36,564 bases of DNA from an uncultured bacterium (lineage in GTDB: Bacteria; Verrucomicrobiota; Kiritimatiellia; RFP12; UBA1067): contig CACXRO010000030.1 in NCBI GenBank assembly GCA_902770045.1, positions 1 through 36,564 of the forward strand, given 5' to 3'. Shown here piece by piece: positions 1 to 11,860 of this stretch. Each line of letters begins with the position of its first letter. Within the stretch, counting starts at the first letter, position 1. The notes below the pieces were generated by a model. The model was given only the letters and a program-made list of their open reading frames with translations, was not told the DNA's origin and made no database searches. A program made the translations under genes and the position numbers.

Positions 1-262
1 TTTTACCTTACCAATACTATTGTTTCTTATCTCCGTAATTCTGCTAATTGTAGGTGGTGACAGATGATGTTGTCCCGGTTTATGCGCGATAATCGGATTA
101 GGGTCAAAAGGGTCCCTTCTGTATATGTTTTACTGTATAAGCTTGTCTTTGTGCGTGGGTAGGCACCGCGGCAGTTTGATTTCGTCCGCACCGTAATCTC
201 CGCTTCACTTTGTGATTTTTTGCGTCCTTTGCGGCTAAAAGAAAACGAGCCACGAAATATGC
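1..262. other. AT-rich gene-free lead-in
   Basis: I see no convincing gene here. The reverse strand is open from 293 to 27, but the translation has no recognisable domain, its start lies over the lnt promoter, and the composition differs from the real genes. Positions about 210-235 read TTTTTTGCGTCCTTTGCGG, a phrase I associate with dispersed intergenic repeats in related genomes (recollection, not checked). No terminator hairpin is evident. Confidence 0.5.
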
Positions 263-279
263 TATAATACGCGCCAATG
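258..279 (+). promoter_or_regulatory. Extended -10 promoter next to an ATG, upstream of lnt
   Basis: The -10 TATAAT is at 263-268 with an extended TG at 260-261, preceded by AAATA. The first ATG (277) lies 8 nt after the -10, so transcription should begin essentially at that codon. No -35 match at normal spacing. The ATG opens a 10-codon reading frame stopped at 307-309; see the lnt entry. Confidence 0.7.
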
Positions 280-300
280 AGACATGGCAACATATACAGA

Positions 301-313
301 GGGGCCTGACCCC
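301..313. repeat. REP-like palindrome GGGGCCTGACCCC
   Basis: A short palindrome with GGGG/CCCC arms, similar to GGGGACAGACCCC at 26051 and 26247 and to GGGGCTGGCCCC at 36450. Such cores resemble REP elements mobilised by RAYT (IS200-like) transposases in other bacteria. It lies between the leaderless ATG at 277 and the lnt coding start and carries the TGA that ends the short frame. Confidence 0.5.
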
Positions 314-1923
314 TTTATCCTATGGGTGGAAGCGTGATGGAGCGGTTCGTGGGGCGGTTCAAGCAGCTCGCCTGGTTCCTGCCAGGGTTTCTCCTGTGGG
401 CGGCGTTTCCGCCGATGGGCGAGCGCATGGATGTCCTCTTCGCGCTGGCGCCGCTGATGGTGGTGGCGCGGAAGGGCGATTCGCGCAAGTCGGCGCGGCG
501 CTGGTTCCAGAGCGGGATATTCTTCTGGGTGGCGACGCTTTCGTGGATGCCGGCGATCGTGAAGAACAACGGACCCTGGCCGCTGGTGGTGCTGGGGTGG
601 TTCGCGCTTGCGGCGTACTGCGCGGCGTACTTCGCGACCTACGGCTGGCTTTCGGCGCGGTACTGGCGCTGGGCGCGCGAGGGCGGCTGGGCGCGGCGGC
701 TCGCGGGCATACTGTTCGCGGAGCCGGTGCTGTGGTGTGGGCTGGAGCTCATCCGCTCGCGCTTCCTCGGCGGCTTCGCGTGGAACCAGCTCGGCGTGGT
801 GGCGGCGAACTCCGGCTTCGGCGGTCCGGCGGCGCTGGGCGGCGTGTATCTGCTCAGCGCGGCGGTGGTGCTGGTGAACGGCACCGTCGCCGGCATCGCC
901 GAACGCGTGATCGCGTCGGTGCGCGCGCGGATGGGCCGCAGCCACGATGCCGCGGCGCTTGCGCGCTGGCGCAGCCTGGAGACGCTCATGGCTTTCGCGC
1001 TCATCTGGGGAGTGTACGGCGCGGCGCGGGCGGAGCGCGAAGCGCGCGCCGCGGCGGCGGACGCCAGGACGGTGAAGGTGGCGCTTGTCCAGCGGAACTT
1101 CCCGTGCTGCTTCAAGGAGCCGGAGGGCGACCCCGCCGGCATCTACTCCAACCTGCTTGCCGCGGTGTCGGCGACGCAGCCCGACTTGGTGGTGCTGCCC
1201 GAGAGCGCGATGTCGGAGGTGGGCGCGGTGGACGGCGCGGCGGCGCTGCGGTTCGCCGCGGGGATTTCGCGGCAGGCCGGCGGCGCGGCGGTGCTGGCCG
1301 GCGGCGGGCGCGCGGATGCCGCGCGGAGGCTCTACAACTCAGCGGCGCTCTACCGGTACGGCGCCGGCGGGACGGTCCGCGAGGTCTACGACAAGGTGCA
1401 CCTGGTGCCGTTCGGCGAGTTCATCCCGCTCGACAAGTGGATCACAGCGCTCCAGCGGTTCGCGCCGGTGGGGAGCTGCACGCCGGGGGAGCCGAAGCTC
1501 CTGAAGCTCGCCGCGGGCGGGAGGATCGTTCCCTTCGGCGTTGCCATCTGCTACGAGGACACCGACTCCGCGCTGATGCGCGCCTATGCGAGGATGGGGG
1601 CGCGGTTCCTCTGCTTCATCACCAACGACAGCTGGTTCTCCGACTCGGTCGAGGCCGAGGCGCACGCCTGGCAGGCGACGGCGCGCGCGGTCGAGACGGG
1701 GCTCGCGGTGGCGCGGGTGGGGAACTCCGGGGTGACCGGCACCATCGCGCCCGACGGTTCGGCGTCGTGGCTGGTGGGAACGGACCTCCGGCCGCTCGTG
1801 GACGCGCGCGGGGCGATGGCGGACCGCGTCGCCGCGCCCGCGTCGCCGCGGCTCGCTCCCTACGTCGTGCTGGGCGACCGGCCGCTCAAGACGATTTTCG
1901 CACTTCTCATACTGGCCATGATT

Positions 1924-1939
1924 ATGGTAAAATACAAAC

Positions 1940-1942
<3 letters not shown>
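1924..1942 (+). promoter_or_regulatory. Leaderless promoter of the ychJ-like gene, inside the end of lnt
   Basis: Extended -10: TG at 1925-1926, G, then TAAAAT at 1928-1933. The ATG at 1940 follows after 6 nt, so the transcript should start on or next to the A of the start codon. No Shine-Dalgarno precedes the gene. The promoter is embedded in lnt codons. Confidence 0.65.
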
Positions 1943-2449
<507 letters not shown>

Positions 2450-2450
2450 G

Positions 2451-2981
2451 ATGAGCAGCAATCCGGACTTCGACAGGTGGTATGCGGCCAAGTGCGCGCG
2501 GTTCCTCGTGGAGCCGAAGCGCCGCCTGGAGACGTTCGGCAACACGCTCGTGAACTACCACCTCGTCTCCGAGCTGGAGGATAGGCCCGGCAAGATCCGG
2601 GTCCGCGAGGGCCGGCTCGAGGCGCACCGTCCGCTCGTCATCACGCCGGACTTCTCGGGCATCGAGACCGAGGGCCTGAGCGACGAGGCCAAGGCGTACG
2701 CGGAGTTCCTGCGCCAGCACGAGTCGGACCTGCGCATCCTCAGGTACGGCTTCCGGCTCAAGGCCGACAACTACACCGAGTACGTTGTCACCGACCGGCT
2801 CTCGGCCGTCACCGAGCGCGTCCGCGCCGAGGTGGCGCAGGCTGGCGACGAGCTGGCGGCGGTGATCCAGGGCGTGGACGAGCCGTGGGACGTGGCGCTG
2901 GTGGAGCTGTGGATGCGCGAGGTCAGGCGCAGCGCGGACGGCAACATCCGCGAGCTGCAGGAGCAGGGCAAGCTTTTCTGA
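2451..2981 (+). CDS. Conserved hypothetical protein, 176 aa
   Basis: I do not recognise a named domain. The protein is soluble, charged, without signal peptide or membrane helix, mostly helical by composition, with an aromatic-rich start (DFDRWYAAKCARFLVEP) and a conserved-looking middle (HRPLVITPDF; LRILRYGFRLKADNY). I have an unverified impression that similar proteins occur in Verrucomicrobia. It follows the ychJ-like gene after 1 nt, sharing its promoter and probably translationally coupled, and lies 28 nt before parA. Confidence 0.75.
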   Translation: MSSNPDFDRWYAAKCARFLVEPKRRLETFGNTLVNYHLVSELEDRPGKIRVREGRLEAHRPLVITPDFSGIETEGLSDEAKAYAEFLRQHESDLRILRYGFRLKADNYTEYVVTDRLSAVTERVRAEVAQAGDELAAVIQGVDEPWDVALVELWMREVRRSADGNIRELQEQGKLF

Positions 2982-3009
2982 GGCAACGACCGAAACTGGA
3001 GGGGCGAAG

Positions 3010-3846
3010 ATGGCCAAGACTACCAAGGTGATTGCGATTGCGAACCAGAAGGGCGGCGTCGGCAAGACGACGACCGTGGTCAACCTGGCCGCCGCGCTTT
3101 CGGCGCGCCGCCGCGCGGTGCTGGTGGTGGACCTCGACCCGCAGGCGCACGCGACGCTGGGGCTGGGGCTGGAGAAGCAGCCGGGGGTGTCGCTCTACCC
3201 GGTGCTCGCGGGGGCGAAGCCGATTGCGGACGTGATCCAGCCCACCAAGTGGCCCAACCTCAACGTGATTCCGTCCGAGGTGGACCTCGCCGGCGCGGAG
3301 CTGGAGTTCGGCGCGCGCGAGGACCGGCTCTCGATGATCCGCGACGCGCTCGCGCCGGTGAAGGAGTCGGGCGCATTCGACTACATCGTGCTCGACTGCC
3401 CGCCGTCGCTCGGCCTGGTGATGACGAGCGCGCTCGCGGCGACCGACTCGGTGCTCATCCCGACCCAGGCGGAGTATCTGGCGATGGACGGGCTCGCGCT
3501 CATCACCAGCTCGATCGAGAAGCTCCGCACCGGCGTGAACCCGTCGCTCGAGCTCAACGGCATCGTCTTCACCATGGTCAACTCGGTCGCCAAGCTCACC
3601 CAGGACGTGATCGGCGAGGTGCGCGAGCACTTCGGCGACAAGGTTTACGAGACGCTGATCCCGCGCAACGTGCGCGTCTCCGAGGCGCCGTCGATGGGCG
3701 TCCCCGTGGTGTTCCTCGACCCGCGCTCCAAGGGCGCCGAGGCGTACCGCGCGTTCGCCTGGGAGTTCATGGCCAAGAACCCGACCCGGCTCGCGCCGGC
3801 GCCGCAGCCCGCCGCGCCCGCCGAACCCGCCCCCGCCGCGCCTTGA
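3010..3846 (+). CDS. ParA/Soj-family ATPase (orphan)
   Basis: Deviant Walker-A ATPase of the ParA/MinD superfamily, 278 aa. The P-loop KGGVGKTT with the signature lysine is at residues 15-22; the switch segment VLVVDLDPQAHATLGLG follows near residue 41, and DYIVLDCPPSLGLV carries the Walker B region. These proteins dimerise on ATP and move DNA or protein cargo over the nucleoid. No ParB or parS-like gene is adjacent, and the C-terminal 20 residues are a Pro/Ala tail, so chromosome segregation is not assured. GGAGGGG precedes the ATG by 7 nt. Its TGA overlaps the TTG start of the next gene. Confidence 0.88.
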   Translation: MAKTTKVIAIANQKGGVGKTTTVVNLAAALSARRRAVLVVDLDPQAHATLGLGLEKQPGVSLYPVLAGAKPIADVIQPTKWPNLNVIPSEVDLAGAELEFGAREDRLSMIRDALAPVKESGAFDYIVLDCPPSLGLVMTSALAATDSVLIPTQAEYLAMDGLALITSSIEKLRTGVNPSLELNGIVFTMVNSVAKLTQDVIGEVREHFGDKVYETLIPRNVRVSEAPSMGVPVVFLDPRSKGAEAYRAFAWEFMAKNPTRLAPAPQPAAPAEPAPAAP

Positions 3847-4655
3847 AGCTCACCGCCGTCATCACCACCCGCAACGAGGCGGACAACATCGCGAACTGCA
3901 TCCGCTCGTTCGACGGCTTCCGCGGCGACGTGGAGGTGGTCGTGGTCGACAACGCCTCGACCGACGACACCAAGGCGATCGCGTCCTCGCTCGGCGCGCG
4001 CGTGTTCGACCGCGGGCCTGAGCGCAGTGCGCAGCGCAACCTCGGCTGGCGCGAGGCGCAGGCGGACTGGGTGATTGTGCTCGACGCGGACATGATTCTG
4101 CCGCGGGAGACGGTGGAGGAGATCCTTGCCGTCGCGTCCGCGGCGCCCGACCCGTCCGCGCCGGCGGCGTACTGGATTCCCGAGGTGCGCACGGGGAAGG
4201 GGATCCGGGTGAAGGCGCGGAACTTCGAGCGCTCGTTCTACGACGGCACGGCGATAGACGCGCTGAGGCTCTTTCGGCGCTCGCTCCTGGCCGAGACCGG
4301 CGGCTACGACGAGAACCTGATCGCCGGGCCGGAGGACTGGGAGCTGGACATCCGGGTGCTTGCGACCGGCGCGAAGTGCGCGGTTTTGAAGCACCACCTG
4401 ATCCACAACGAGAAGCGGCTTTCGTTCCGGCGGATGCTGGCGAAGAAGGCGTACTACTCGAAGTCGATGGCGGCGTACCAGGCGAAGTGGAAGGGCCATC
4501 CGGCGCTCAAGCGCCAGTTCGGCCTCTTCTACCGCTACTTCGGCGTCTTCGTCGAGCACGGCAAGTGGCGGCGTCTCCTCCGCCACCCGATCCTTGCATC
4601 GGTCATGTACCTCGAGCGCATCGCGGTCGGCGTCACCTACCTTTTCAGCCGCTGA
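3843..4655 (+). CDS. Glycosyltransferase family 2, coupled to parA
   Basis: A 270-residue GT-A glycosyltransferase. The N-terminal AVITTRNEADNIANC strand-loop binds nucleotide; VVVVDNASTDDT follows, and VIVLDADMILP near residue 80 supplies the DxD metal site. The C-terminal part (GGYDENLIAGPEDWELDIR) carries the usual acceptor-side acidic motif, and the last 60 residues are basic and aromatic, suggesting membrane association. Overall it resembles the WaaE/KdtX-like group that adds sugars to lipid carriers or LPS core; acceptor and donor cannot be told. The frame stays open upstream through parA, but the family start coincides with TTG at 3843, overlapping parA's TGA (TTGA), so I take that start and infer translational coupling. 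Confidence 0.85.
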   Translation: MKLTAVITTRNEADNIANCIRSFDGFRGDVEVVVVDNASTDDTKAIASSLGARVFDRGPERSAQRNLGWREAQADWVIVLDADMILPRETVEEILAVASAAPDPSAPAAYWIPEVRTGKGIRVKARNFERSFYDGTAIDALRLFRRSLLAETGGYDENLIAGPEDWELDIRVLATGAKCAVLKHHLIHNEKRLSFRRMLAKKAYYSKSMAAYQAKWKGHPALKRQFGLFYRYFGVFVEHGKWRRLLRHPILASVMYLERIAVGVTYLFSR

Positions 4656-4843
4656 GGTGGTAGTTTGTGCTGCGGCTTCGGGCTGGGGCGCTCGCCCCGC
4701 CGAACGCTCGGCCTCCTAACGTGCCGAGCTCGGGATTCTCGACACTGACCGCAACGCGCTTCCGTTCCCGACGCGCTTAGGTCTCGAATCACGTCGTCGG
4801 GCCGACGCCCCGCCCTCCGCCGCAACTCCGCGGCAGTTCACGC
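4656..4843. other. GC-rich intergenic segment with several short hairpins
   Basis: No gene is supported. Inverted repeats seen: GGGGC 4685-4689 with GCCCC 4694-4698; CGTCG 4792-4796 with CGACG 4803-4807; CCGCAACTCCGCGG near 4819-4832. ACGCGCTT occurs twice (about 4754 and 4770). No U-run follows any hairpin, so they are not obvious intrinsic terminators. The segment may be dispersed repeat material or the 5' part of the structured element that follows. The reverse strand is open here but has no recognisable product. Confidence 0.45.
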
Positions 4844-5002
4844 GGCAGATTTTGGTGCGGCTCTGTCTGAGTCCATCGGAGCTTCCTAAGCGGCGAAGCG
4901 GGGAGGGGGTGAGTGAGGAAGGCGGGTGCGACTCGCCGTGTGAGTAATCCTGTGCGCAACCGGAGATAGGATTCAGGCTGCCAGGGTAAACCAGGCCGGT
5001 TG
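4844..5002 (+). promoter_or_regulatory. Structured RNA candidate resembling a cobalamin riboswitch
   Basis: Pairings seen: GGCAG 4844-4848 with CTGCC 4978-4982 (closing stem); hairpin GGCGGGTGCGACTCGCC 4921-4937; AATCCT 4946-4951 with AGGATT 4968-4973; and CAACCGG 4957-4963, inside that loop, with CCGGTTG 4996-5002 outside it (a pseudoknot). The order GGAA, GGTGnnAnTC, GCGCAACCGG, GGATnCnGGCTGCC follows the cobalamin-riboswitch core (GGGAA, GGTGnnAnTCC, CCCGCaAC, GGAnaCCTGCC) and its L5-L13 kissing loop. Against it: several consensus positions differ, spacing is unusual, and the next gene has its own -10 box downstream. Confidence 0.42.
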
Positions 5003-5072
5003 TCCTAAGCGCGGAAGGCGACAAAGTCACCCGCGACGAGACCGAACCCCGCTCCCCGCAGAGACGCGCCCC

Positions 5073-5100
5073 ATCAAATTTTGATATAATACGTGGCATG
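5073..5100 (+). promoter_or_regulatory. Leaderless promoter with overlapping palindromic operator
   Basis: The -10 TATAAT is at 5085-5090 with an extended TG at 5082-5083; the ATG at 5098 follows 7 nt later. Directly upstream and sharing T5085 is the perfect inverted repeat ATCAAA-T-TTTGAT (5073-5085), placed where a bound repressor would block RNA polymerase. No -35 match and no Shine-Dalgarno. Confidence 0.6.
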
Positions 5101-6411
5101 AACAAGACAAGACACTACACGTTGGTTGCGGCTGCAGTGCTGGCCGGGAGTCTAGGCGCGGCGACCTTCGACGTCGCCGTGGTCGGCGGAGGGCCGGCCG
5201 GCATCGGCGCGGCGCTGGCGTCCGCGAAGTCCGGCGCGAAGACGGTGCTGGTCGAGCGCGACGCGCGGCTCGGCGGCACCACTGTGTCCGCCGAAGTGCT
5301 GCCGATCGGCCTCTTCCACGCCTGGAACCGCCAGGTCATCGCCGGGCCGTGCTGGGACTTGGTCACGAATTCCGTCGAACTCGCCGGCGAGAAATTGCCG
5401 GATTTCCCGAAGCTTGACGCGCGCGACTGGTGGCACCACTGCGTGAAGGTGAATCCCTTCGTCTACTCCGCGCTTGCGGCCGAGACGCTGGAGAAGGCCG
5501 GCGTCGAACTGCGGTTCAATGCCGCCGCCTGCGGCATCGAGCGGATCCCCGGCGGCTGGAAGATTTCGCTCGCGACTGACGAGGGGATTCAGTACCTGTC
5601 GGCGAAGGAGGTCGTGGACGCGACGGGCAGCGCCTCGGTCGCGGCGTTCGCCGGCGCGGAGCGCGTGCGCGCGGACGACGTGCAGCGCCAGCCGGGCTCG
5701 TATTTCTTCCATCTCAACACGCGCGGGATGAAGTTCGACGCCGCGGCGGTGGATAAGGCGCATGCTGCCGCGGTTGCGTCGGGTGAGCTAAAGCCGACTG
5801 ACATCCACATCAAGATGTCGGACTACATCCGCGCCGGCGGCGGCTGGGGATGCTACGTGCCGCTCGCCGACAACTCGACGGCTACCGCGCGCGCCGAGAC
5901 TAACCGCCGCGGACGCGAGACGATGCTCCGCGTCATCCGCTTCATCCGGCGGCAGCCGGGACTGGAGAAGGCGGCCGTCGTCTCGGCGTCGCCGGAGGTG
6001 GGTGTCCGCGAGACGTACCGCGTCGTCGGGGAGAAGACGGTAACAGAGGCCGACTACCTCGCGGGAACCGTCGAGCCGGATTCGCTTTGCTATTCCTACT
6101 GGTACATAGACGAGCACAACGCGGCGTGGAAGAATTCGCACATGGTGTTCCACGAGCCCGGCAAGGTCGGCACGATTCCGCTCGGCGCGATGATTCCCAA
6201 GGGCGTCCAGCACCTGCTTGTCGCCGGTCGGGCTGTTTCGAGCGACCACGCGGCGAACTCCGCGCTGCGCGTGCAGGCGTCGTGCATGGCGATCGGCCAG
6301 TCCGCCGGCGTCGTGGCGGCGCTGGCGGCGCGGCGCGGCGTCGATCCGCGCGAGGTGGCCGTCGATGACGCCAAGCGCCAGCTGAAGGCGATCGGCGCAA
6401 TCGTCCCGTAG
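5098..6411 (+). CDS. Exported FAD-dependent oxidoreductase (PF12831-like)
   Basis: A 437-residue flavoprotein. Residues 1-22 form a signal peptide (KTRHYT, then a hydrophobic Val/Ala/Leu core ending GAA). The Rossmann dinucleotide motif [20 protein letters not shown] follows at about 24-43, then [12 protein letters not shown]. The C-terminal FAD-closing segment [33 protein letters not shown] is clear. This matches the FAD_oxidored family, abundant in glycan-degrading Planctomycetes/Lentisphaerae-type bacteria; substrates are mostly unknown. Export before FAD binding would need Tat or periplasmic loading; the n-region has one Arg and no twin-Arg, so this is unexplained. Start is fixed by the -10 box. 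A cobalamin-riboswitch-like element lies upstream, but I see no B12 role in the protein. Confidence 0.85.
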   Translation: MNKTRHYTLVAAAVLAGSLGAATFDVAVVGGGPAGIGAALASAKSGAKTVLVERDARLGGTTVSAEVLPIGLFHAWNRQVIAGPCWDLVTNSVELAGEKLPDFPKLDARDWWHHCVKVNPFVYSALAAETLEKAGVELRFNAAACGIERIPGGWKISLATDEGIQYLSAKEVVDATGSASVAAFAGAERVRADDVQRQPGSYFFHLNTRGMKFDAAAVDKAHAAAVASGELKPTDIHIKMSDYIRAGGGWGCYVPLADNSTATARAETNRRGRETMLRVIRFIRRQPGLEKAAVVSASPEVGVRETYRVVGEKTVTEADYLAGTVEPDSLCYSYWYIDEHNAAWKNSHMVFHEPGKVGTIPLGAMIPKGVQHLLVAGRAVSSDHAANSALRVQASCMAIGQSAGVVAALAARRGVDPREVAVDDAKRQLKAIGAIVP

Positions 6412-6466
6412 CCCCACCGGCCGGCGGCGAATTTGCTGGCCAAAGTCGCGCATTGAGGCGGGAAAA

Positions 6467-6484
6467 TATGGTATAATACGCCTT

Positions 6485-6487
<3 letters not shown>
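6467..6487 (+). promoter_or_regulatory. Leaderless extended -10 promoter of gyrA
   Basis: AAATATGGTATAATACG ends at 6480: extended TG 6469-6470, TATAAT 6472-6477, ATG at 6485 after 7 nt. No Shine-Dalgarno and no -35 at 16-18 nt. This is the cleanest copy of the promoter type seen throughout the window. Confidence 0.75.
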
Positions 6488-9108
<2,621 letters not shown>

Positions 9109-9112
<4 letters not shown>

Positions 9113-9825
9113 AGAAGCTGATGCTCTCGATGACGGCCGCAGTCGCCGTCGCAGTCTGCTCCGCCGGCGAGTCCGAGCAGGAGCGTTCCTGGCCCTGGTC
9201 GCCGGTCGGCGTCGGCATCGCCGCGCCGCTGCAGATCCCGTGGACCGACAGCGACGTGCTGGGTCTCCGGTTCGGCGGCTTCTTCGGCCTCAACTACCGC
9301 GTCTGGGGCCTTGACCTCGGCCTGGTGGAGGTGGCGCAGGAGAACTTCGCCGGCCTCCAGCTCTCCGGGTTCTCCTGGACCTCCGCGGACATGTGGGGCC
9401 TCCAGCTCGGAGCGCTCGGCAACGTGGTGCGCGGCAACGCGGTCGGCGCGATGTTCGCCATCGCCAACGTGGTGGGCGGGGACGCGACCGGCCTCGAGGT
9501 CGGCACCGTCAACGTCGACGGCGCCTTCGCCGGCCTGCAGCTCGGCACCGCCAACTGGAACCGCCTCGCCTCCGGCGGCGCGCAGCTCGCGGCGTTCAAC
9601 ATGGACCTCGTCAAGTTCTACGGCCTCGCGGTCGGCGTGGTCAACGTCGCCGAGGAGTTCCAGGGCGCGCAGTTCGGCGTCATCAACTGCGCCAACGAGA
9701 TGACCGGCGTGCAGCTCGGCTTCGTCAACGTCGCCGAGAACATGCACGGCGTGCAGATCGGCGCGGCGAACGTGATCGCCACCTCGCCGCTGCCCGTCAT
9801 GGTGATCGCCAATATGTCGTTCTGA
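9109..9825 (+). CDS. Exported surface-repeat protein (LA_2272-like), coupled to gyrA
   Basis: A 238-residue protein with a signal peptide ([19 protein letters not shown]) followed by tandem repeats of about 15-18 residues with the pattern G-x-Q-x-G-x-x-N/G, e.g. [58 protein letters not shown]. This periodicity suits a beta-solenoid or outer-membrane barrel/surface sheet and resembles the LA_2272/LA_2273 surface-repeat family described in Leptospira; function is unknown. The start ATG overlaps the gyrA stop, and AAAGGAG lies 6-12 nt upstream within gyrA, so it is translated from the gyrA mRNA. Cys17 is not in a convincing lipobox. Confidence 0.8.
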
Positions 9826-9844
9826 TCTTCAGGGGGCGTCCGAC

Positions 9845-11854
9845 ATGGCGCATCTCCTCGACGACGCCTATCTCCGCCCCTTCGAAGGCGCAATCCGCGG
9901 CCGCGCCGAGCGCGCCGACCGCTGCGCCGCCGAGCTTGCCGGCGGCGCGTTGCCGCTTTCGTCGGTGGCGGTCGTCCACCATCGCCTCGGCCTCCACCGC
10001 ACGCGCGGGGGCTGGACGTTCCGCGAGTGGGCGCCGCACGCGAGCTCGATGTGGCTCGTCGGCGACTTCAACGGCTGGAAGATCGACCCCGACTTCGAGG
10101 TCTTCCGCATCCCGGGGACGGACATCTGGGAGCGGCACATCGCGGCCGGCCGCATCCACCACCTCGACCACTACCATCTCGAAGTGCGCTGGGACGGCGG
10201 CCGCGGCGAGCGCATCCCCTCGTGCGCGCGCTACGTGACCCAGGACGACCGCACCAAGCTCTTCTCCGCCTGCGTCTGGGCGCCGCGCCGCGACTACCGC
10301 TGGCGGAACGCGCGCCAGCGCCCCAGCGCCTCGCCGCTCATCTACGAGGCGCACGTCGGCATGGCGCTCGAGGAGCCGCGCGTCCACACCTACGCCGAGT
10401 TCCGCGACGAGATGCTGCCGCGCATCAAGGCGGCCGGCTACGACACCGTGCAGCTGATGGGGGTGATGGAGCACCCATACTACGGCAGCTTCGGCTACCA
10501 CGTCTCGAGCTTCTTCGCGCCGTCCTCGCGCTTCGGCACGCCCGACGAGCTCAAGTCGCTCGTCGACGCCGCCCACGGCATGGGGCTCTCGGTGATCATG
10601 GACCTCGTCCACTCCCACGCCGTCGCCAACGAGCGGGACGGCCTCTCGCGCTTCGACGGCACCGAGTGGCAGTACTTCCACTCCGGCGACAAGGGGCGCC
10701 ACCCGGCCTGGGGCAGCCGCTGCTTCGACTACGGCAAGCGCGAGGTGGTGAAGTTCCTGCTCTCCAACTGCCGCTACTGGATCGAGGAGTTCGGCTTCGA
10801 CGGCTACCGCTTCGACGGCGTCACCTCGATGCTCTTCTGGAACCACGGCCTCGGCGACGCCTTCACCGACTACTCGATGTACTTCAACGGCTCGGTGGAC
10901 GACGACGCGTGGGTCTACCTGCGTCTCGCCAACCGCGTCATCCACGAGGTCCTCCCCGGCGCGATCACCATCGCCGAGGACGTAAGCGGCATGCCCGGCG
11001 TCGCAGCGCCGGAGAAGGACTGCGGCATCGGCTTCGACTACCGCATGGCCATGGGCGAGCCGGACTTCTGGTTCCACCTCGCCGGCGAGGTGAGCGACGA
11101 CGACTGGCCGATGGGCGGGATCTTCTACGCGCTCACCGACAAGCGCGCCGAGGAGCGCACGGTGAGCTACGTCGAGTCGCACGACCAGGCGCTCGTCGGC
11201 GGCAAGACCTTCTTCTTCCAGCTCGCCGACAGCGCGATCTACGAGGGCATGGCCAACCGCGACGAGAGCCTCGCCGTCGAGCGCGGCATGTCGCTCCACA
11301 AGATGGCGCGGCTCGCCACCCTCGCGCTCAACGGAGGCGCCTACCTCAACTTCATGGGCAACGAGTTCGGCCACCCGGAGTGGATCGACTTCCCGCGCGA
11401 GGGGAACGGCTGGGATTACTCCCACGCCCGCCGCCAGTGGTCGCTCCGCTCCGACCCGAACCTGCGCTTCCGCTTCCTCGCCGACTTCGACGCGGCGATG
11501 ATCGCCGCGCTTGCGCCGCGGGTGGTGCGCCGCCGTGCGCCCGCCGCGGTGAGGCTCGTCGCCAACGAGCCGGACAAGGTGCTCGCCTTCGAGCGCGGCG
11601 GACTGCTCTTTGTCTTCAACTTCCACCCGACCGCGAGCTACACAGGCTACGGAGTCATGGTGCCGCCGGCGTCCAGCTGGCGCCACCTCCTCGACACCGA
11701 CGAGCCGCGCTTCGGCGGACAGGGCCGCATTGAGCGCGGGGCGGCGTACTCGCCGGAGCTCGTCCCCGACCGCGGCGAACTCGTCCAGCAGATCCGCCTC
11801 TACCTTCCGGCCCGCACCGGCATCGTCCTCCGCCGCCTGTCCCGGAATGGCTGA
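9845..11854 (+). CDS. glgB: 1,4-alpha-glucan (glycogen) branching enzyme
   Basis: GH13 branching enzyme that cuts alpha-1,4 glucan chains and re-attaches them through alpha-1,6 bonds. An N-terminal CBM48 (FREWAPHASSMWLVGDFNGWK, about residues 58-80) precedes the (beta/alpha)8 barrel. Catalytic residues: nucleophile Asp324 (GYRFDGVT), acid/base Glu378 (IAEDVSG) and stabiliser Asp447 (VESHDQAL). The motif IYEAHVGMALEEPRVHTYAEF and the length of 669 point to the eukaryotic-type (GBE1-like, GH13_8) group rather than the E. coli GlgB type. GGGGG precedes the ATG. Its stop is 6 nt before polA. No other glycogen gene is in the window. Confidence 0.92.
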   Translation: MAHLLDDAYLRPFEGAIRGRAERADRCAAELAGGALPLSSVAVVHHRLGLHRTRGGWTFREWAPHASSMWLVGDFNGWKIDPDFEVFRIPGTDIWERHIAAGRIHHLDHYHLEVRWDGGRGERIPSCARYVTQDDRTKLFSACVWAPRRDYRWRNARQRPSASPLIYEAHVGMALEEPRVHTYAEFRDEMLPRIKAAGYDTVQLMGVMEHPYYGSFGYHVSSFFAPSSRFGTPDELKSLVDAAHGMGLSVIMDLVHSHAVANERDGLSRFDGTEWQYFHSGDKGRHPAWGSRCFDYGKREVVKFLLSNCRYWIEEFGFDGYRFDGVTSMLFWNHGLGDAFTDYSMYFNGSVDDDAWVYLRLANRVIHEVLPGAITIAEDVSGMPGVAAPEKDCGIGFDYRMAMGEPDFWFHLAGEVSDDDWPMGGIFYALTDKRAEERTVSYVESHDQALVGGKTFFFQLADSAIYEGMANRDESLAVERGMSLHKMARLATLALNGGAYLNFMGNEFGHPEWIDFPREGNGWDYSHARRQWSLRSDPNLRFRFLADFDAAMIAALAPRVVRRRAPAAVRLVANEPDKVLAFERGGLLFVFNFHPTASYTGYGVMVPPASSWRHLLDTDEPRFGGQGRIERGAAYSPELVPDRGELVQQIRLYLPARTGIVLRRLSRNG

Positions 11855-11860
11855 AGCATT

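Noticed and set aside
27..293. Reverse-strand 88-residue ORF in the lead-in
   Set aside because: No recognisable domain, overlaps the lnt promoter and first ATG, composition unlike real genes.
3249..3842. Extending the glycosyltransferase upstream through parA
   Set aside because: The upstream part is the out-of-frame translation of parA; family similarity begins at the TTG at 3843.
4844..5045. RNase P RNA, tmRNA, SRP RNA or c-di-GMP riboswitch in the gap
   Set aside because: Conserved cores (GAGGAAAGTCC/ACAGA, tmRNA ends, GGAAGCAGCC, GEMM spacing) are not present; AGGGTAAACC only loosely recalls GEMM.
4716..5105. Reverse-strand 129-residue ORF in the 4656-5097 gap
   Set aside because: Covers the hairpins and riboswitch-like element and has no similarity I can recognise; better explained as non-coding.
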